This document shows positions 18,553 to 27,131 of a stretch of DNA of 64,000 bases, piece after piece. A program made the position numbers and the translations under genes. Below the pieces are notes generated by a model. The model was not told where the DNA came from. It saw nothing but the letters and a program-made list of their open reading frames with translations, and ran no database searches. Source of the stretch: Phytomonas francai. Taxonomy: Eukaryota > Euglenozoa > Kinetoplastea > Trypanosomatida > Trypanosomatidae. Position 1 is the first letter of the stretch. The number at the start of each line of letters is the position of its first letter. The stretch lies in the NCBI GenBank assembly GCA_001766655.1, contig MJCC01000003.1:186001-250000 (forward strand), given 5' to 3'.

Positions 18553-19854
18553 CTACGCGGCCTCCATTACACAACGAGGGCATTGGCAGGTAAAGAAGTA
18601 CCCTCGAAGCAACTCTTGCCGCTCCGTACGCGATAGACTCCTTCCACTGACCCTGTCATGTAATGGGATATAGGTAATGCAGATGCGCTCGCCAGGCGCC
18701 ACCGCTCGGGTGGTCTTGAGGATGATCTCGTGGGTGTTGTCCTCGGAGCTGCACACCGCGGCGTTCGGCTCGCAGGAGTGATTCACGCACGAAAGCAGCG
18801 CGTACACGGCGGCGCCCTTGACGAAGGGGTCCGGAAGCGTGCGCGGGGGCCGGGAGGCCGGCGGGGGGGGGGCCTCCGGATGCGGGCCCCCTTCGCACGC
18901 GGCCTCCGCGCGGGCGCCGTCGTCGTTGATCGCGTGCGCGTTGAGGCTGAGCTGGCCCAGGAGGGTCCGCAGGGTGGCCGCGCTGAGCAGGGCGTCGAGG
19001 AGGACGTCGGCCCAGGCCGCCGGGGGGTCCGCGGCGTCGTCGGCCCCGCCGGGCGGCGCCGGGGAGCCCGCGGCGAGGAGCAGCGCGCGGCGGCCGGGCC
19101 CCCGCAGCGCGCCCCGGACGGCCGCGCCCCACGCCGGCAGGTCGACCCCGGCGAACTCGACCCCGTCCGGGGCCGCAATCAGCCGATCGAACGGCCCCAC
19201 GGCCTGCGCGAAGAGCTGGCGGACGAGGCTGTCGGGGGTCCGGCCCTCGGAGGCGGCGTAGTCGGCCTGCAGGAGATCGTGCGAGAGCCGCTCGCGCGCG
19301 ATAGTGGCCGCGACGCGCGCGAGGGCCCAGGCCACGCAGCGCGCGAGCGCCTCCGTCGGGATGGGCTGGTCGACCACCTCCTCAGCCCCGCTCGCTGGGG
19401 GTGGGGGTGCGGGCAGAGAAGAAAGGGGAGACGCGGCGCGGCCCTGCGCGCACGGCCCGCGGACGCGCAGGGAATCGAGCGAGCTGCACAGCAGCGCGTG
19501 AACACGCTCACTGGCCTCGCGGCAGGCATCCCCGCAGAATTCCGACCCACACGCCGCGCATCTACTCCAGTCAGGAGAAGCCGACGGAGCCGCCTCGCCC
19601 TCCATGCGCGAGGAGCCCCTCGCCCGACGCCGGCGTAGGCAGTGAAAGCAGAAGCCATCGGCGCACTTTGCGCGTCCAGCAGCCGTGGGCCACGACACAA
19701 TCGGCACCTCCTCCACGAGTGCCGTTCCTTCCGCAATAGCCGACGTCGCGATTACGTACTTGCCATCTCGATCATCCACGTGGACCGTACAGGGGACGCC
19801 TAAACGGTCGAAAACGGCATTAATAGTCTGTGCGGACTTCAAGGCTTGGTCCAT
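18553..19854 (-). CDS. SMYD-type SET + MYND lysine methyltransferase
   Basis: A 433-residue protein with the split-SET architecture of SMYD methyltransferases, which transfer methyl groups from S-adenosylmethionine to lysines in histones or other proteins. The MYND zinc finger is complete: C69-x2-C72, C99-x2-C102, C107-x3-C111 and H119-x3-C123. The catalytic SET core carries NHSCEPN (358-364) and GERICITYIP (388-397), with the conserved tyrosine at 395. A post-SET zinc cluster CxCxxC is at 423-428. The middle (about 150-330) is less conserved, Ala/Pro/Gly-rich and coincides with a GC patch (about 18700-19480). Start ATG at 19852-19854. Substrate unknown; localisation not predictable from the sequence. 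Confidence 0.92.
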   Translation of the reverse strand: MDQALKSAQTINAVFDRLGVPCTVHVDDRDGKYVIATSAIAEGTALVEEVPIVSWPTAAGRAKCADGFCFHCLRRRRARGSSRMEGEAAPSASPDWSRCAACGSEFCGDACREASERVHALLCSSLDSLRVRGPCAQGRAASPLSSLPAPPPPASGAEEVVDQPIPTEALARCVAWALARVAATIARERLSHDLLQADYAASEGRTPDSLVRQLFAQAVGPFDRLIAAPDGVEFAGVDLPAWGAAVRGALRGPGRRALLLAAGSPAPPGGADDAADPPAAWADVLLDALLSAATLRTLLGQLSLNAHAINDDGARAEAACEGGPHPEAPPPPASRPPRTLPDPFVKGAAVYALLSCVNHSCEPNAAVCSSEDNTHEIILKTTRAVAPGERICITYIPLHDRVSGRSLSRTERQELLRGYFFTCQCPRCVMEAA

Positions 19855-20264
19855 TCTTACGGGTTCTACACACCCCTGCCTTTGTTCCTTTAAAGTTGAT
19901 GCTCTTTCTATGGAGACGTTTTTTTTTTTGAGGAAACGAAGTGAAGCGTTTACGAATTCAAATACTTCTCAATAAAAGACATGCCAGAAACGCTAAGCAT
20001 AGGTAAAACCAACACTGCATCCAAAAAGAAATTCTTTCATTGCAAAAAATATCTGTTGATAAATTTTGACTCCTGAATAAATTAGTTTTTTTTTTAACTA
20101 CGTCTTCGTGTCTATATATATATATATATATATACATACATATATATAGATAGATAGATAGATAGATATAGATATAGATATATTGATGTATACTATTAAT
20201 AGCTATTCGAATTGAAATCACTCGTTGGTAGTTTAAAAAAAAAAAAAAGACAATGATTTACCGT
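19855..20264. other. Intergenic with TA/GATA repeat
   Basis: AT-rich spacer. Contains a T9 run (19919-19928) and the compound TA/GATA repeat at 20111-20184, which starts about 80 bases past the stop of the membrane-protein gene on the sense strand. Confidence 0.55.
20111..20184. repeat. (TA)n/(GATA)n compound microsatellite
   Basis: About 24 bases of TA, then TACA units and five or more GATA units. It lies in the presumed 3' UTR of the 20265-21293 gene. Confidence 0.9.
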
Positions 20265-21293
20265 TTATATACTCTCTTTCGGTCCCCTTCTGTTCAGTTT
20301 TGATTGGGGCTTTTTTGGTCTTGAACATATATACATAACTGTGAGCAAAAGAATGAATATTATTATGGCCACGTCTACTGCCAGACCATAGAATAGAAGT
20401 TTATATTCTTGAAAAATATATTTAGCACTACTAGGCACATCACGAACCGCCATAACACGAATTTGTTTGTTTTTCTTTCCGAAGCCGGAATACTTATTGT
20501 AAATCGAATTGATTTTAGTACAGTTTAGCAACATCAGCATGCTATTCGCTTCAAATTCACTGTACAGATGCAGGTTTTCCGCGTGGGATTCCTGAGTAAC
20601 GAAGATACGAATACGAATGCCAGCCCTTTCGCCGCCTTTATCCACCACTAAGCTCTTTAGCTCCGGTACAAGTTGTTCGACCTCCACACTGACGGTATGG
20701 TTCAAGCGGTAGAGACTTGTGATCACACTTTCCTGCACCACCTCGGTGAGCTCCCTGTGAGCGTTGCTCTCAATCCATAGCCAATCCTCGTATCCGCCTG
20801 ACAGAAACATATCATAATGGGCATGCTCGGTGTCGAACGTATAGGTATGATTTTGTCGAGGTGGCAATACCTTTCTGTAGTAGCACGCTTTGGGTATGAG
20901 AGCCTTGTCAAAATGTAAACCCATCGTCTCGATAACTGATATTATGAGATCCATGATATGCGCTATAGGTTTATCAATGAAAAGAACCGGCTTCGTCTTA
21001 GCAGCATCGTTTGATGTGTATGAAGCTATCAATCTAGGTCCTGTGGCATCTAAGCGCTTGATTTCAACCTTGATTTCGCTGTCATTGACAATATCCTGCA
21101 TAGACTTCTGTATGTAGTCATAAAATTGCGGTTTCAAATCGTCCCTTTTCAGAATTTTTTCCCACAAATAGGTGGACCCACTTATAATTAATTTATCATA
21201 TCCATCAAGACCTGACACGGCAGATGTATAGAAAATTGTACATATTAAGATATGAAAAAATATAAAGAGCAACGGACTTCGGGTTTTATACAT
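20265..21293 (-). CDS. Type I membrane glycoprotein of unknown family
   Basis: A 342-residue protein with a signal peptide (hydrophobic core about residues 8-28), an extracellular or lumenal domain of about 270 residues, one membrane span (299-324, FYGLAVDVAIIIFILLLTVMY) and a short basic cytosolic tail with KPKKPQSKLNRRGPK. N-glycosylation sequons occur at NHTY, NHTV and NCTK. The lumenal domain has the look of an alpha/beta fold, but I recognise no family. Possible locations are the cell surface, flagellar pocket or endomembranes. Composition is balanced with no GC patch. Confidence 0.85.
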   Translation of the reverse strand: MYKTRSPLLFIFFHILICTIFYTSAVSGLDGYDKLIISGSTYLWEKILKRDDLKPQFYDYIQKSMQDIVNDSEIKVEIKRLDATGPRLIASYTSNDAAKTKPVLFIDKPIAHIMDLIISVIETMGLHFDKALIPKACYYRKVLPPRQNHTYTFDTEHAHYDMFLSGGYEDWLWIESNAHRELTEVVQESVITSLYRLNHTVSVEVEQLVPELKSLVVDKGGERAGIRIRIFVTQESHAENLHLYSEFEANSMLMLLNCTKINSIYNKYSGFGKKNKQIRVMAVRDVPSSAKYIFQEYKLLFYGLAVDVAIIIFILLLTVMYICSRPKKPQSKLNRRGPKESI

Positions 21294-21773
21294 CTCTTGA
21301 ATTATTTATTCAAAATAAAATAAAAAAGGAAAATGCCTTTAAAAAAAATTGTTGAATGGTGGATCTTACTTATGAAAAGTAATCCTGGATGCCGTGTTCT
21401 TGAAATAGAAAATAGTACCACTTTAAAGTGAATGTTTATAGAGGTCCTGTTAATAGTGTGGTGGGTAGGGAGTTGGGTTGAAAAACGACAACAAGGAACA
21501 TCTTTAAGAGAAAGAGTGTGGTTTACGCTTGAGCAATAACATGCATGCAACAGTATCTAGCGAAAGAATAGGAAAACTTCACTCCCTTTACTATTTTTTC
21601 CGAAATATATATATACAACGATAAATGTATTAATATTAGCTCCAATAAGTCGATGATATGAATTTCATCCTACTTTTCCCCTCATGTTTTCGCTCTATTT
21701 CCGCTAAGTGAAAATACTAATAAAATACAAAATATCTTTTTTTTAGCCAAATTATACTAGGAAAAAAGATGCT
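21294..21773. other. Intergenic
   Basis: AT-rich spacer; the longest sense-strand frame (21302-21550) starts at TTG and is not supported. No repeats beyond short A/T runs. Confidence 0.5.
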
Positions 21774-22478
21774 TTAAACTGAAGGCAGTGTCTCGTAGGC
21801 TAGCTTTCGAATGATCTCTTCGTGTTGAGGACACAGTGCCATGAGCTGCTCCTGCGTGAATAACTTATAATCACGATAGTCAAAGCCAGGACTCACAATG
21901 CAGCTGAGGAGAGTGTAGCCTGCCTCGCCACCTTGCGCAAGTTCGCCCCCAAAGATGGCCCTGGAGGGTACAGTGTACTGAAAACTCTCTCCTCGGTCAG
22001 GATTGGGCCCTACCTTTACGCAGCGATACTGCTGATAGGTCTTCTTGGATCCTTCTCTCATACGCGCCTCCTCCCGCCTTCGTTGGATGTGGGGAGGTGT
22101 AAAGGAATTGTTCGCGGAGAAGTCCTCTGGATCCAGCCGAGGCACCTCTCCGGTCGCGCTGCCCTCCTCTAGAGCGGAGATAAGATCGTCATCGTCGTCG
22201 TTTTCGTAGATGACGTGCACGTCGAGTGGGTCACCAGCGTGCCAAGCCCACACCTCGTCCGAAGGCATGCGGTGGAAATGCGAAGGGCTTTTGTCGGTAA
22301 GCAAAAAGTAAATGGTGGTGTAGGCGAAGCGACGCTTGCCAATCTGATTGGCTACAACGTAGTTGGACACACTGATCTCACGGAAAAACCCGCCCTCTGG
22401 ATGAGGCTGAAGCTTAAGGTGGTCGATCCAATACTGGGCATCCGGTTTTGCACCTTGTTGCTTCTCGTTGTTACTCAT
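21774..22478 (-). CDS. Cupin protein of the DUF985 (Cupin_5) family
   Basis: A 234-residue protein. The first half has the DUF985 hallmarks: LKLQPHPEGGFFREI, IYFLLTDKSPSHFHRMPSDEVWAWHAGDPL, and later PSRAIFGGEL and YTLLSCIVSPGFDYRDYKLF. The His residues of SHFHR and the DEVW segment fit the cupin metal/ligand pocket. A roughly 60-residue acidic and polar insert (about 85-145) interrupts the barrel; bacterial relatives are 140-170 residues. The biochemical role of this family is not firmly established; a sugar-related ligand is often suggested. No targeting signal. ATG at 22476-22478, with a short spacer to the next gene. Confidence 0.9.
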   Translation of the reverse strand: MSNNEKQQGAKPDAQYWIDHLKLQPHPEGGFFREISVSNYVVANQIGKRRFAYTTIYFLLTDKSPSHFHRMPSDEVWAWHAGDPLDVHVIYENDDDDDLISALEEGSATGEVPRLDPEDFSANNSFTPPHIQRRREEARMREGSKKTYQQYRCVKVGPNPDRGESFQYTVPSRAIFGGELAQGGEAGYTLLSCIVSPGFDYRDYKLFTQEQLMALCPQHEEIIRKLAYETLPSV

Positions 22479-22649
22479 TGAATAGCCTTTTAAAAATAAT
22501 GTTAAGGATAAGAATCAATATACGATCACTATCGCTTCACCAGGCTTGGTTCCGAAAAATAAGAATAGGCAATATAGCGCACACAGAAAAAAAAGAAGAG
22601 CAACATATCGAAAATAAAACATCTATTTAACACACACAGACATGTCGAT

Positions 22650-22679
22650 CTATAGATAGATAGATAGATAGAGATATAC
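22650..22679. repeat. GATA microsatellite
   Basis: Five GATA-type units between the cupin and TPR genes, about 92 bases past the stop codon of the TPR gene on the sense strand. Confidence 0.85.
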
Positions 22680-22770
22680 AAGCATATTTATATGATTTCC
22701 CTGCTCTTCCTTGATGTATAGAGGGGGTGCAGATGGGAGATGAGCGCCCATAAAGCCCCTTCTTCTTCAC

Positions 22771-24690
22771 CTACTCCTTCATCTCGTCCGCTTCGTCCTG
22801 CCAAGTGTCGGGGTGGGTCTCCGCGAGCTCGCGGATGTCGTCCGCGACGGCCTGCAGCTCCGCCCCACGCACACCTGCCTCCAGCATCGCCTCGAGCAGG
22901 CGGTAGCGGTCGAGCAGGCGGGCCGACAGGGCGGCGTGGCCGGCCTCGCCGTGCAGCCCCACGGCGACCAAAAGAAGGCTCTGGCGAAGTGGCTCCAACG
23001 CGAGCCCGCGGTGGGCCGCCGTGAGGGCCTCCCGCATCCCGCGGCCCTCCTTCGCGTGGTAAAACAGCATCGCGAGGGTCTCCCAGGGCGCAGCGGCCCG
23101 CGGGAACTCGTCCAGAACGGTGAGGCAGAGGCGGCGGGCCACCCCCGGGCCACCCCCGGCGGGGTCCCGCGCCCGATCGTGGAGGTAGTCGAAGAGCACG
23201 GCTTGGTAGTTCGCGTCCTGGTCATCCAGCGCGCCCACGTCAACAGAGACCCCCTGCTCCGTTTCGGCTTCGGTTTCCTTCGCCTCCGCTCCCCCCTCGC
23301 CCTTTTCTCCCTCCTGCCCTGCTTGGGAGCGCGCGCGCGCGGCTGCCGCGGCCATTCGCTGCCGGTAGAGCCCAGAGTTCGCCCGGTAGAGCTGAAAAAG
23401 CTGCTCGGCGAAGGTGTAGCTGTCGTGTTTGCGGCCCGCACCCCGCAGCGCCGCATGCAGTTTCGCCAGCGCAAAAAATCGAAACCGCAGCGGGTCCCCC
23501 ACAAGCTCGTCCAGACGCCGCACAAGCAGCGTCTTCAGAAAGGCAATCACGAGCGAGTAGACGAGCTGGATGGCGTCGGGGGAGAGATGGACCGAGGGGA
23601 TCCCGACCGGCCCCTCACCAGAGCTCCCCGCCGCGGCGTTCGCGAAGCGCGCGAGGTAGTGCTGCTCGTCGATGCTGCGAAAGAGGGCCTCGAGGAGGCG
23701 GCCGAAGAAGCCGCGCTCGAGGTGCCGCGCGAAGGGCTCCAGCTCGGCGAGGAAAAAGCGGCTTGTGGCGCCCTCGCCGTGCTCCGCGCAGTACCGCGCC
23801 GCGGCCTCAACGATCATATCGGCCAGCAGCGTGAGCGCGAGCTCCACGGGCGTCAGCGCCGGACGAGCGGGCTCCTCGCTCGATAGCGCGTCCTCGGGGG
23901 CCGGCGCGTGCTCGCCCGGTGGGGTTCGCTCGGAAAGGGCGTCCTCGGGTGGGCTCGCGGGGGCAGCCGTCGTGGGGGCCAAGGCCCGACGCCCTTCCCC
24001 CGCCTCCCCTTTCTCTTCCTCCTCGTCTTCTGCGTCTGCGGTGGTGTAGTTGTGTGACAAAAACTCCAGGAGCGTCTGGATCCTCCGGCCGTCACGCATC
24101 CCGCCGTACATCTCGAGCAGGGACTCGATGGCGTCCGCGTTGCCGAGGTCCGTGTCGAGGACGGCCCGCAGGGCGGCCTCCGCGCGTGCGAAGTCGGACA
24201 GCCGGCGGTGCCCCACCCCGAGGAGGTAGCGCACGTGGTTGACGTCGCGCAGCGTCGGGCCCACGCGGCCCGCCTCTCCCCCGTCCGCGCGCAGCCGCGG
24301 GAGTTCCTCGGCGAGGTCGCGGACGGCCTCCGCGAGGCGGGACGGCGGGCTCTCGGACGCGAGAACCACCGCGCGCGCGGCCGCGACCCGCGGCGTCGCG
24401 AAGCCGTCGAAGGCGGGGGGGGCGAGGGGGGCCGGCGCGGGCGGCGCGGCCTCGCGGGGCCGGGAGACGCGCGCGTAGGCGACCATCCGCCGGGGGTGGT
24501 TGGCGGGGTCCTGGAGGTAGCCCGAGGGGGTGTCCGACAGCGTGTGCTCGAGGAGGTTGCGATAGCGCAGGGCGCGGGTGGGCCGAAGGGGGGCCGCGGA
24601 AGGCGCCGCGCCGGGGAATAGATGCACCGAGAAGAGCGCGGTCGGCCGGACGCGAGGGGCGCATCGGAGCAGTACCCGCTCGCGCAGCAT
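22771..24690 (-). CDS. TPR-like helical repeat protein, probably mitochondrial
   Basis: A 639-residue protein with an Arg-rich, acid-free N-terminus (MLRERVLLRCAPRVRP is the exposed end) typical of mitochondrial import. Helix-turn-helix units similar to tetratricopeptide repeats appear around residues 150-215 (YLLGVGHRRLSDFARAEAAL, then NADAIESLLEMYGGMRDGRR) and 540-610 (PWETLAMLFYHAKEGRG, then LRQSLLLVAVGLHGEAGHAA). Between them are Glu/Ala-rich linkers and helices. The whole gene is one GC-rich patch. A role in a mitochondrial protein or RNA complex is likely for such proteins in kinetoplastids, but there is no family match I can name. The frame before the ATG has a C-rich/CA tract at 24705-24724. 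Confidence 0.82.
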   Translation of the reverse strand: MLRERVLLRCAPRVRPTALFSVHLFPGAAPSAAPLRPTRALRYRNLLEHTLSDTPSGYLQDPANHPRRMVAYARVSRPREAAPPAPAPLAPPAFDGFATPRVAAARAVVLASESPPSRLAEAVRDLAEELPRLRADGGEAGRVGPTLRDVNHVRYLLGVGHRRLSDFARAEAALRAVLDTDLGNADAIESLLEMYGGMRDGRRIQTLLEFLSHNYTTADAEDEEEEKGEAGEGRRALAPTTAAPASPPEDALSERTPPGEHAPAPEDALSSEEPARPALTPVELALTLLADMIVEAAARYCAEHGEGATSRFFLAELEPFARHLERGFFGRLLEALFRSIDEQHYLARFANAAAGSSGEGPVGIPSVHLSPDAIQLVYSLVIAFLKTLLVRRLDELVGDPLRFRFFALAKLHAALRGAGRKHDSYTFAEQLFQLYRANSGLYRQRMAAAAARARSQAGQEGEKGEGGAEAKETEAETEQGVSVDVGALDDQDANYQAVLFDYLHDRARDPAGGGPGVARRLCLTVLDEFPRAAAPWETLAMLFYHAKEGRGMREALTAAHRGLALEPLRQSLLLVAVGLHGEAGHAALSARLLDRYRLLEAMLEAGVRGAELQAVADDIRELAETHPDTWQDEADEMKE

Positions 24691-24997
24691 GGGGAATCCA
24701 CGGTGTGTGTGTGTGGGGGGGGGGGTTGAAATAATAAAAGCGGTACGAGCCCCTTTGGGTACAAAGAAGAAGGGAAAATAAAATACAAAAGGACAACATA
24801 GAATTCCCCCCCAAAAAAAAATGAATATACAAACTTACACAATACTAATAATCGTACGTAATTGGGCCACACCCATAGTGCGCCAAAAACATTAGAGAAA
24901 CAAAGATGAACTGCTGTCCTCCTTCCTTCTCTTCCTTTCCCCTTTTTGTGCAGCAAAGCAGCGGATTGTACACAAGAGTCAAGAAAAAATGGAGCAA
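24691..24997. other. Intergenic
   Basis: Short spacer with a GTGTGT and G-run (24701-24724; CA/C-rich on the sense strand) directly before the TPR gene start, then AT-rich sequence and A runs. No gene. Confidence 0.55.
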
Positions 24998-26308
24998 TCA
25001 CGACAGGGCCGGCTTCACCGGTAACGGCATCGCCTCGAAAAATGGGGATACGTATGGAAAGTTCCGCGTTTGCAGGGCAAAGACCTTATAACTCTTCCCC
25101 ATCTCCTCCTCATCCATAAGTCGTCGATAATTTTGTAGGATCTTCATCGCGCTCTTCGTCTCCTCGTCTTTAATGACATGGGCAAGTCGGACGTCGATTC
25201 CGTTGTACTGCAAAAAGTCGTGTTGGGTGATGATTGGGAACCACACCAAATTCCGCCGCGCAATCTCCAACCGCTCGAGCGCCCATCGCAACTGGTTGAA
25301 CGCCACCCAGCTCGACAAGTCCACCTCGCCCGGGGACAATAAAGGGTCCACAAAGCGATGCCCGCGGATGCCGCGCAGCGTGTTCTGCATATTCTCGTCC
25401 TTGCCGTAGTCGATAATCAAGCACGCCGCCTTCTGGCAGTCGATCATCTTCTTCATGAGCAGCTCCATGTGCTGCATCCCGACTGCGTTGACCTCGATGC
25501 AGTCGCCGATCTCGCCGTTCTTGCGGACCTCGTCGGGGATGAGGTAGGCCGACATCGACCCCGACGGAGCGTGGACGAGGTGAAAGTGGGCCTCGTTGGC
25601 GGGGTCCTCGTCGACCTCGACGCAGGTCTCGACCCAACCCCGCTCCGTATAGCGGAACTGCGCGACCGGCAGTGCGTCGAAGTACTCATTCGCGATGAAG
25701 ATGGTGGGCTCGAGGGTGAAGGGCAGGCTCTCGAGGCTCATCCACCACTTGATCCGGCCCTGCGCGGTCTGGAAGTCGCGGAGGGCTTTCTTCTGCTCCT
25801 CCTGCCGCGCCGCGCCGACCTCGATGAGGTGGATCTGCAGGAAGTGCAGGAGGTGGGGGTTGGTATAGCGGATTTGCGTGAGCATCGTCCGCATGAGGCT
25901 CCCGCGGCCCGGGCCGAGCTCGACCAGGTGTACCACCCGCGGTGTCCCCATCTTCTGCCAGGTGTCCATCACCCACGCCGCGAGGACGTCGCCGAAGAAG
26001 CCGATCTCCGCGGCCGTGATGAAGTCCGCCTTCTCGCTCCCGATCACGTCCTTTTTCGTCGCGTAGTAGCCGTACTGGGGGTGGGTCAGGCAGTCCTTGA
26101 TGAACTGCGTGAGGGGGTAGTAGCCCTGCGTCGCCGCCTTGTTCGTAAGCTCCACGCATAGCGGCGTCTTGAACTCCTTACGATTCTTCGAGGCGATGGT
26201 GTCCCGGTCGGGGGTGGACATCTCGCTGGCGTGGAGGTAGACTAAGGACGGCGCGGTCCGCTGAAAGGCCGCACCGGGGAGTCGCGATAGAACACACCTG
26301 CGAAACAT
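24998..26308 (-). CDS. NDUFAF7: NDUFAF7 / MidA-family arginine methyltransferase
   Basis: A 436-residue mitochondrial SAM-dependent methyltransferase. NDUFAF7 dimethylates an arginine of complex I subunit NDUFS2 early in assembly. Family signatures in order: HPQYGYYATKKDVIG (76-90), DFITAAEIGFFGDVLAAW (95-112), SAM-binding ELGPGRGSLMRTM (130-142), ANEYFDALPV (206-215), IIDYGKDE (298-305), and DPLLSPGEVDLSSWVAFNQL (321-340). The N-terminal 25 residues (MFRRCVLSRLPGAAFQR) form a presequence. Length matches human NDUFAF7 (441). Presence implies a complex I with a methylated core subunit. The gene is GC-rich except at its two ends. Confidence 0.94.
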   Translation of the reverse strand: MFRRCVLSRLPGAAFQRTAPSLVYLHASEMSTPDRDTIASKNRKEFKTPLCVELTNKAATQGYYPLTQFIKDCLTHPQYGYYATKKDVIGSEKADFITAAEIGFFGDVLAAWVMDTWQKMGTPRVVHLVELGPGRGSLMRTMLTQIRYTNPHLLHFLQIHLIEVGAARQEEQKKALRDFQTAQGRIKWWMSLESLPFTLEPTIFIANEYFDALPVAQFRYTERGWVETCVEVDEDPANEAHFHLVHAPSGSMSAYLIPDEVRKNGEIGDCIEVNAVGMQHMELLMKKMIDCQKAACLIIDYGKDENMQNTLRGIRGHRFVDPLLSPGEVDLSSWVAFNQLRWALERLEIARRNLVWFPIITQHDFLQYNGIDVRLAHVIKDEETKSAMKILQNYRRLMDEEEMGKSYKVFALQTRNFPYVSPFFEAMPLPVKPALS

Positions 26309-27131
26309 TGGAATTGACTTTAAGATGGGGCTCTGCCTCTTTCTTCGTTACCCAGTTTTGGGGTGTCCTAATATATCGATTCGCTTTGCCCCCTCTTCAA
26401 GGTTTATATTTGGGGGGGAGGATATATACCCTATGGGTTGTATTTACTCCGCTTTATTCTCTCTAATTTGGGTATAAAAACTCAAAAGACGTGAAGTGAG
26501 AGAAAATCCATCACAGAATTGAAGTGTGTTGTCCGCACGACACAAATCCCCTTCGCTCTACATTCAAAATCATAACGCCTAAATACAAGCGAATGCAAAA
26601 GAATCGGGGGGGGGTGAGAAAAATTTTGGAATATTCATCAGGATAGGAAACATCTATATGTATACAGAAGCACGTCAATCTATTTGTAAATATTTCCTGT
26701 AAATGAATAATAGTATTGCGCTCAATTTGTGTCCCCATTGCCTCTGAAACGTAAAAAAAAATGAAAAGACACGAGAAAGCACTGTTGCTTTCGCCACTAC
26801 CCTCAGTAACTACTGTGTAGGGAGTAGCAATAAGAACTATGCAGGTAATCCTCTCTTAAACAAAGCAACGATGTAAGAAACACCAAAAAAAAAAAAGGCT
26901 TTCGAAGTACCAATTTGCAGGTATACCGTACCAAACAATGAATCTTAATCTGGACGGGGAATCCCTCAGAAAAGATGGTTTGCCCATATGAATCTCAAAT
27001 GTAGGGGTTATTTCCACACAAAATCGATCTAGAAGCCGCGTTGGTGGCGTCATACCACAGCGTGCCCTAAACCAGGTGTTCGGAGTCGGTTCGCCCTCCA
27101 TATTGCCTGAGAGACCCGTGCGCCGCCGGGA
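26309..27131. other. Intergenic
   Basis: Two ATG-started minus-strand frames exist (26511-26738, 75 codons; 26856-27101, 81 codons). Neither has coding character I trust; the second begins only 31 bases past the stop of the FCP1-like gene. G8-10 runs at about 26411 and 26606 are C runs on the sense strand and may be splicing signals for NDUFAF7. Confidence 0.45.

Noticed and set aside
26511..27101. Two short ATG frames between NDUFAF7 and the FCP1-like gene
   Set aside because: Peptides are Phe/Cys-rich from AT-rich sequence, no splice signal placed for them, no recognisable pattern.
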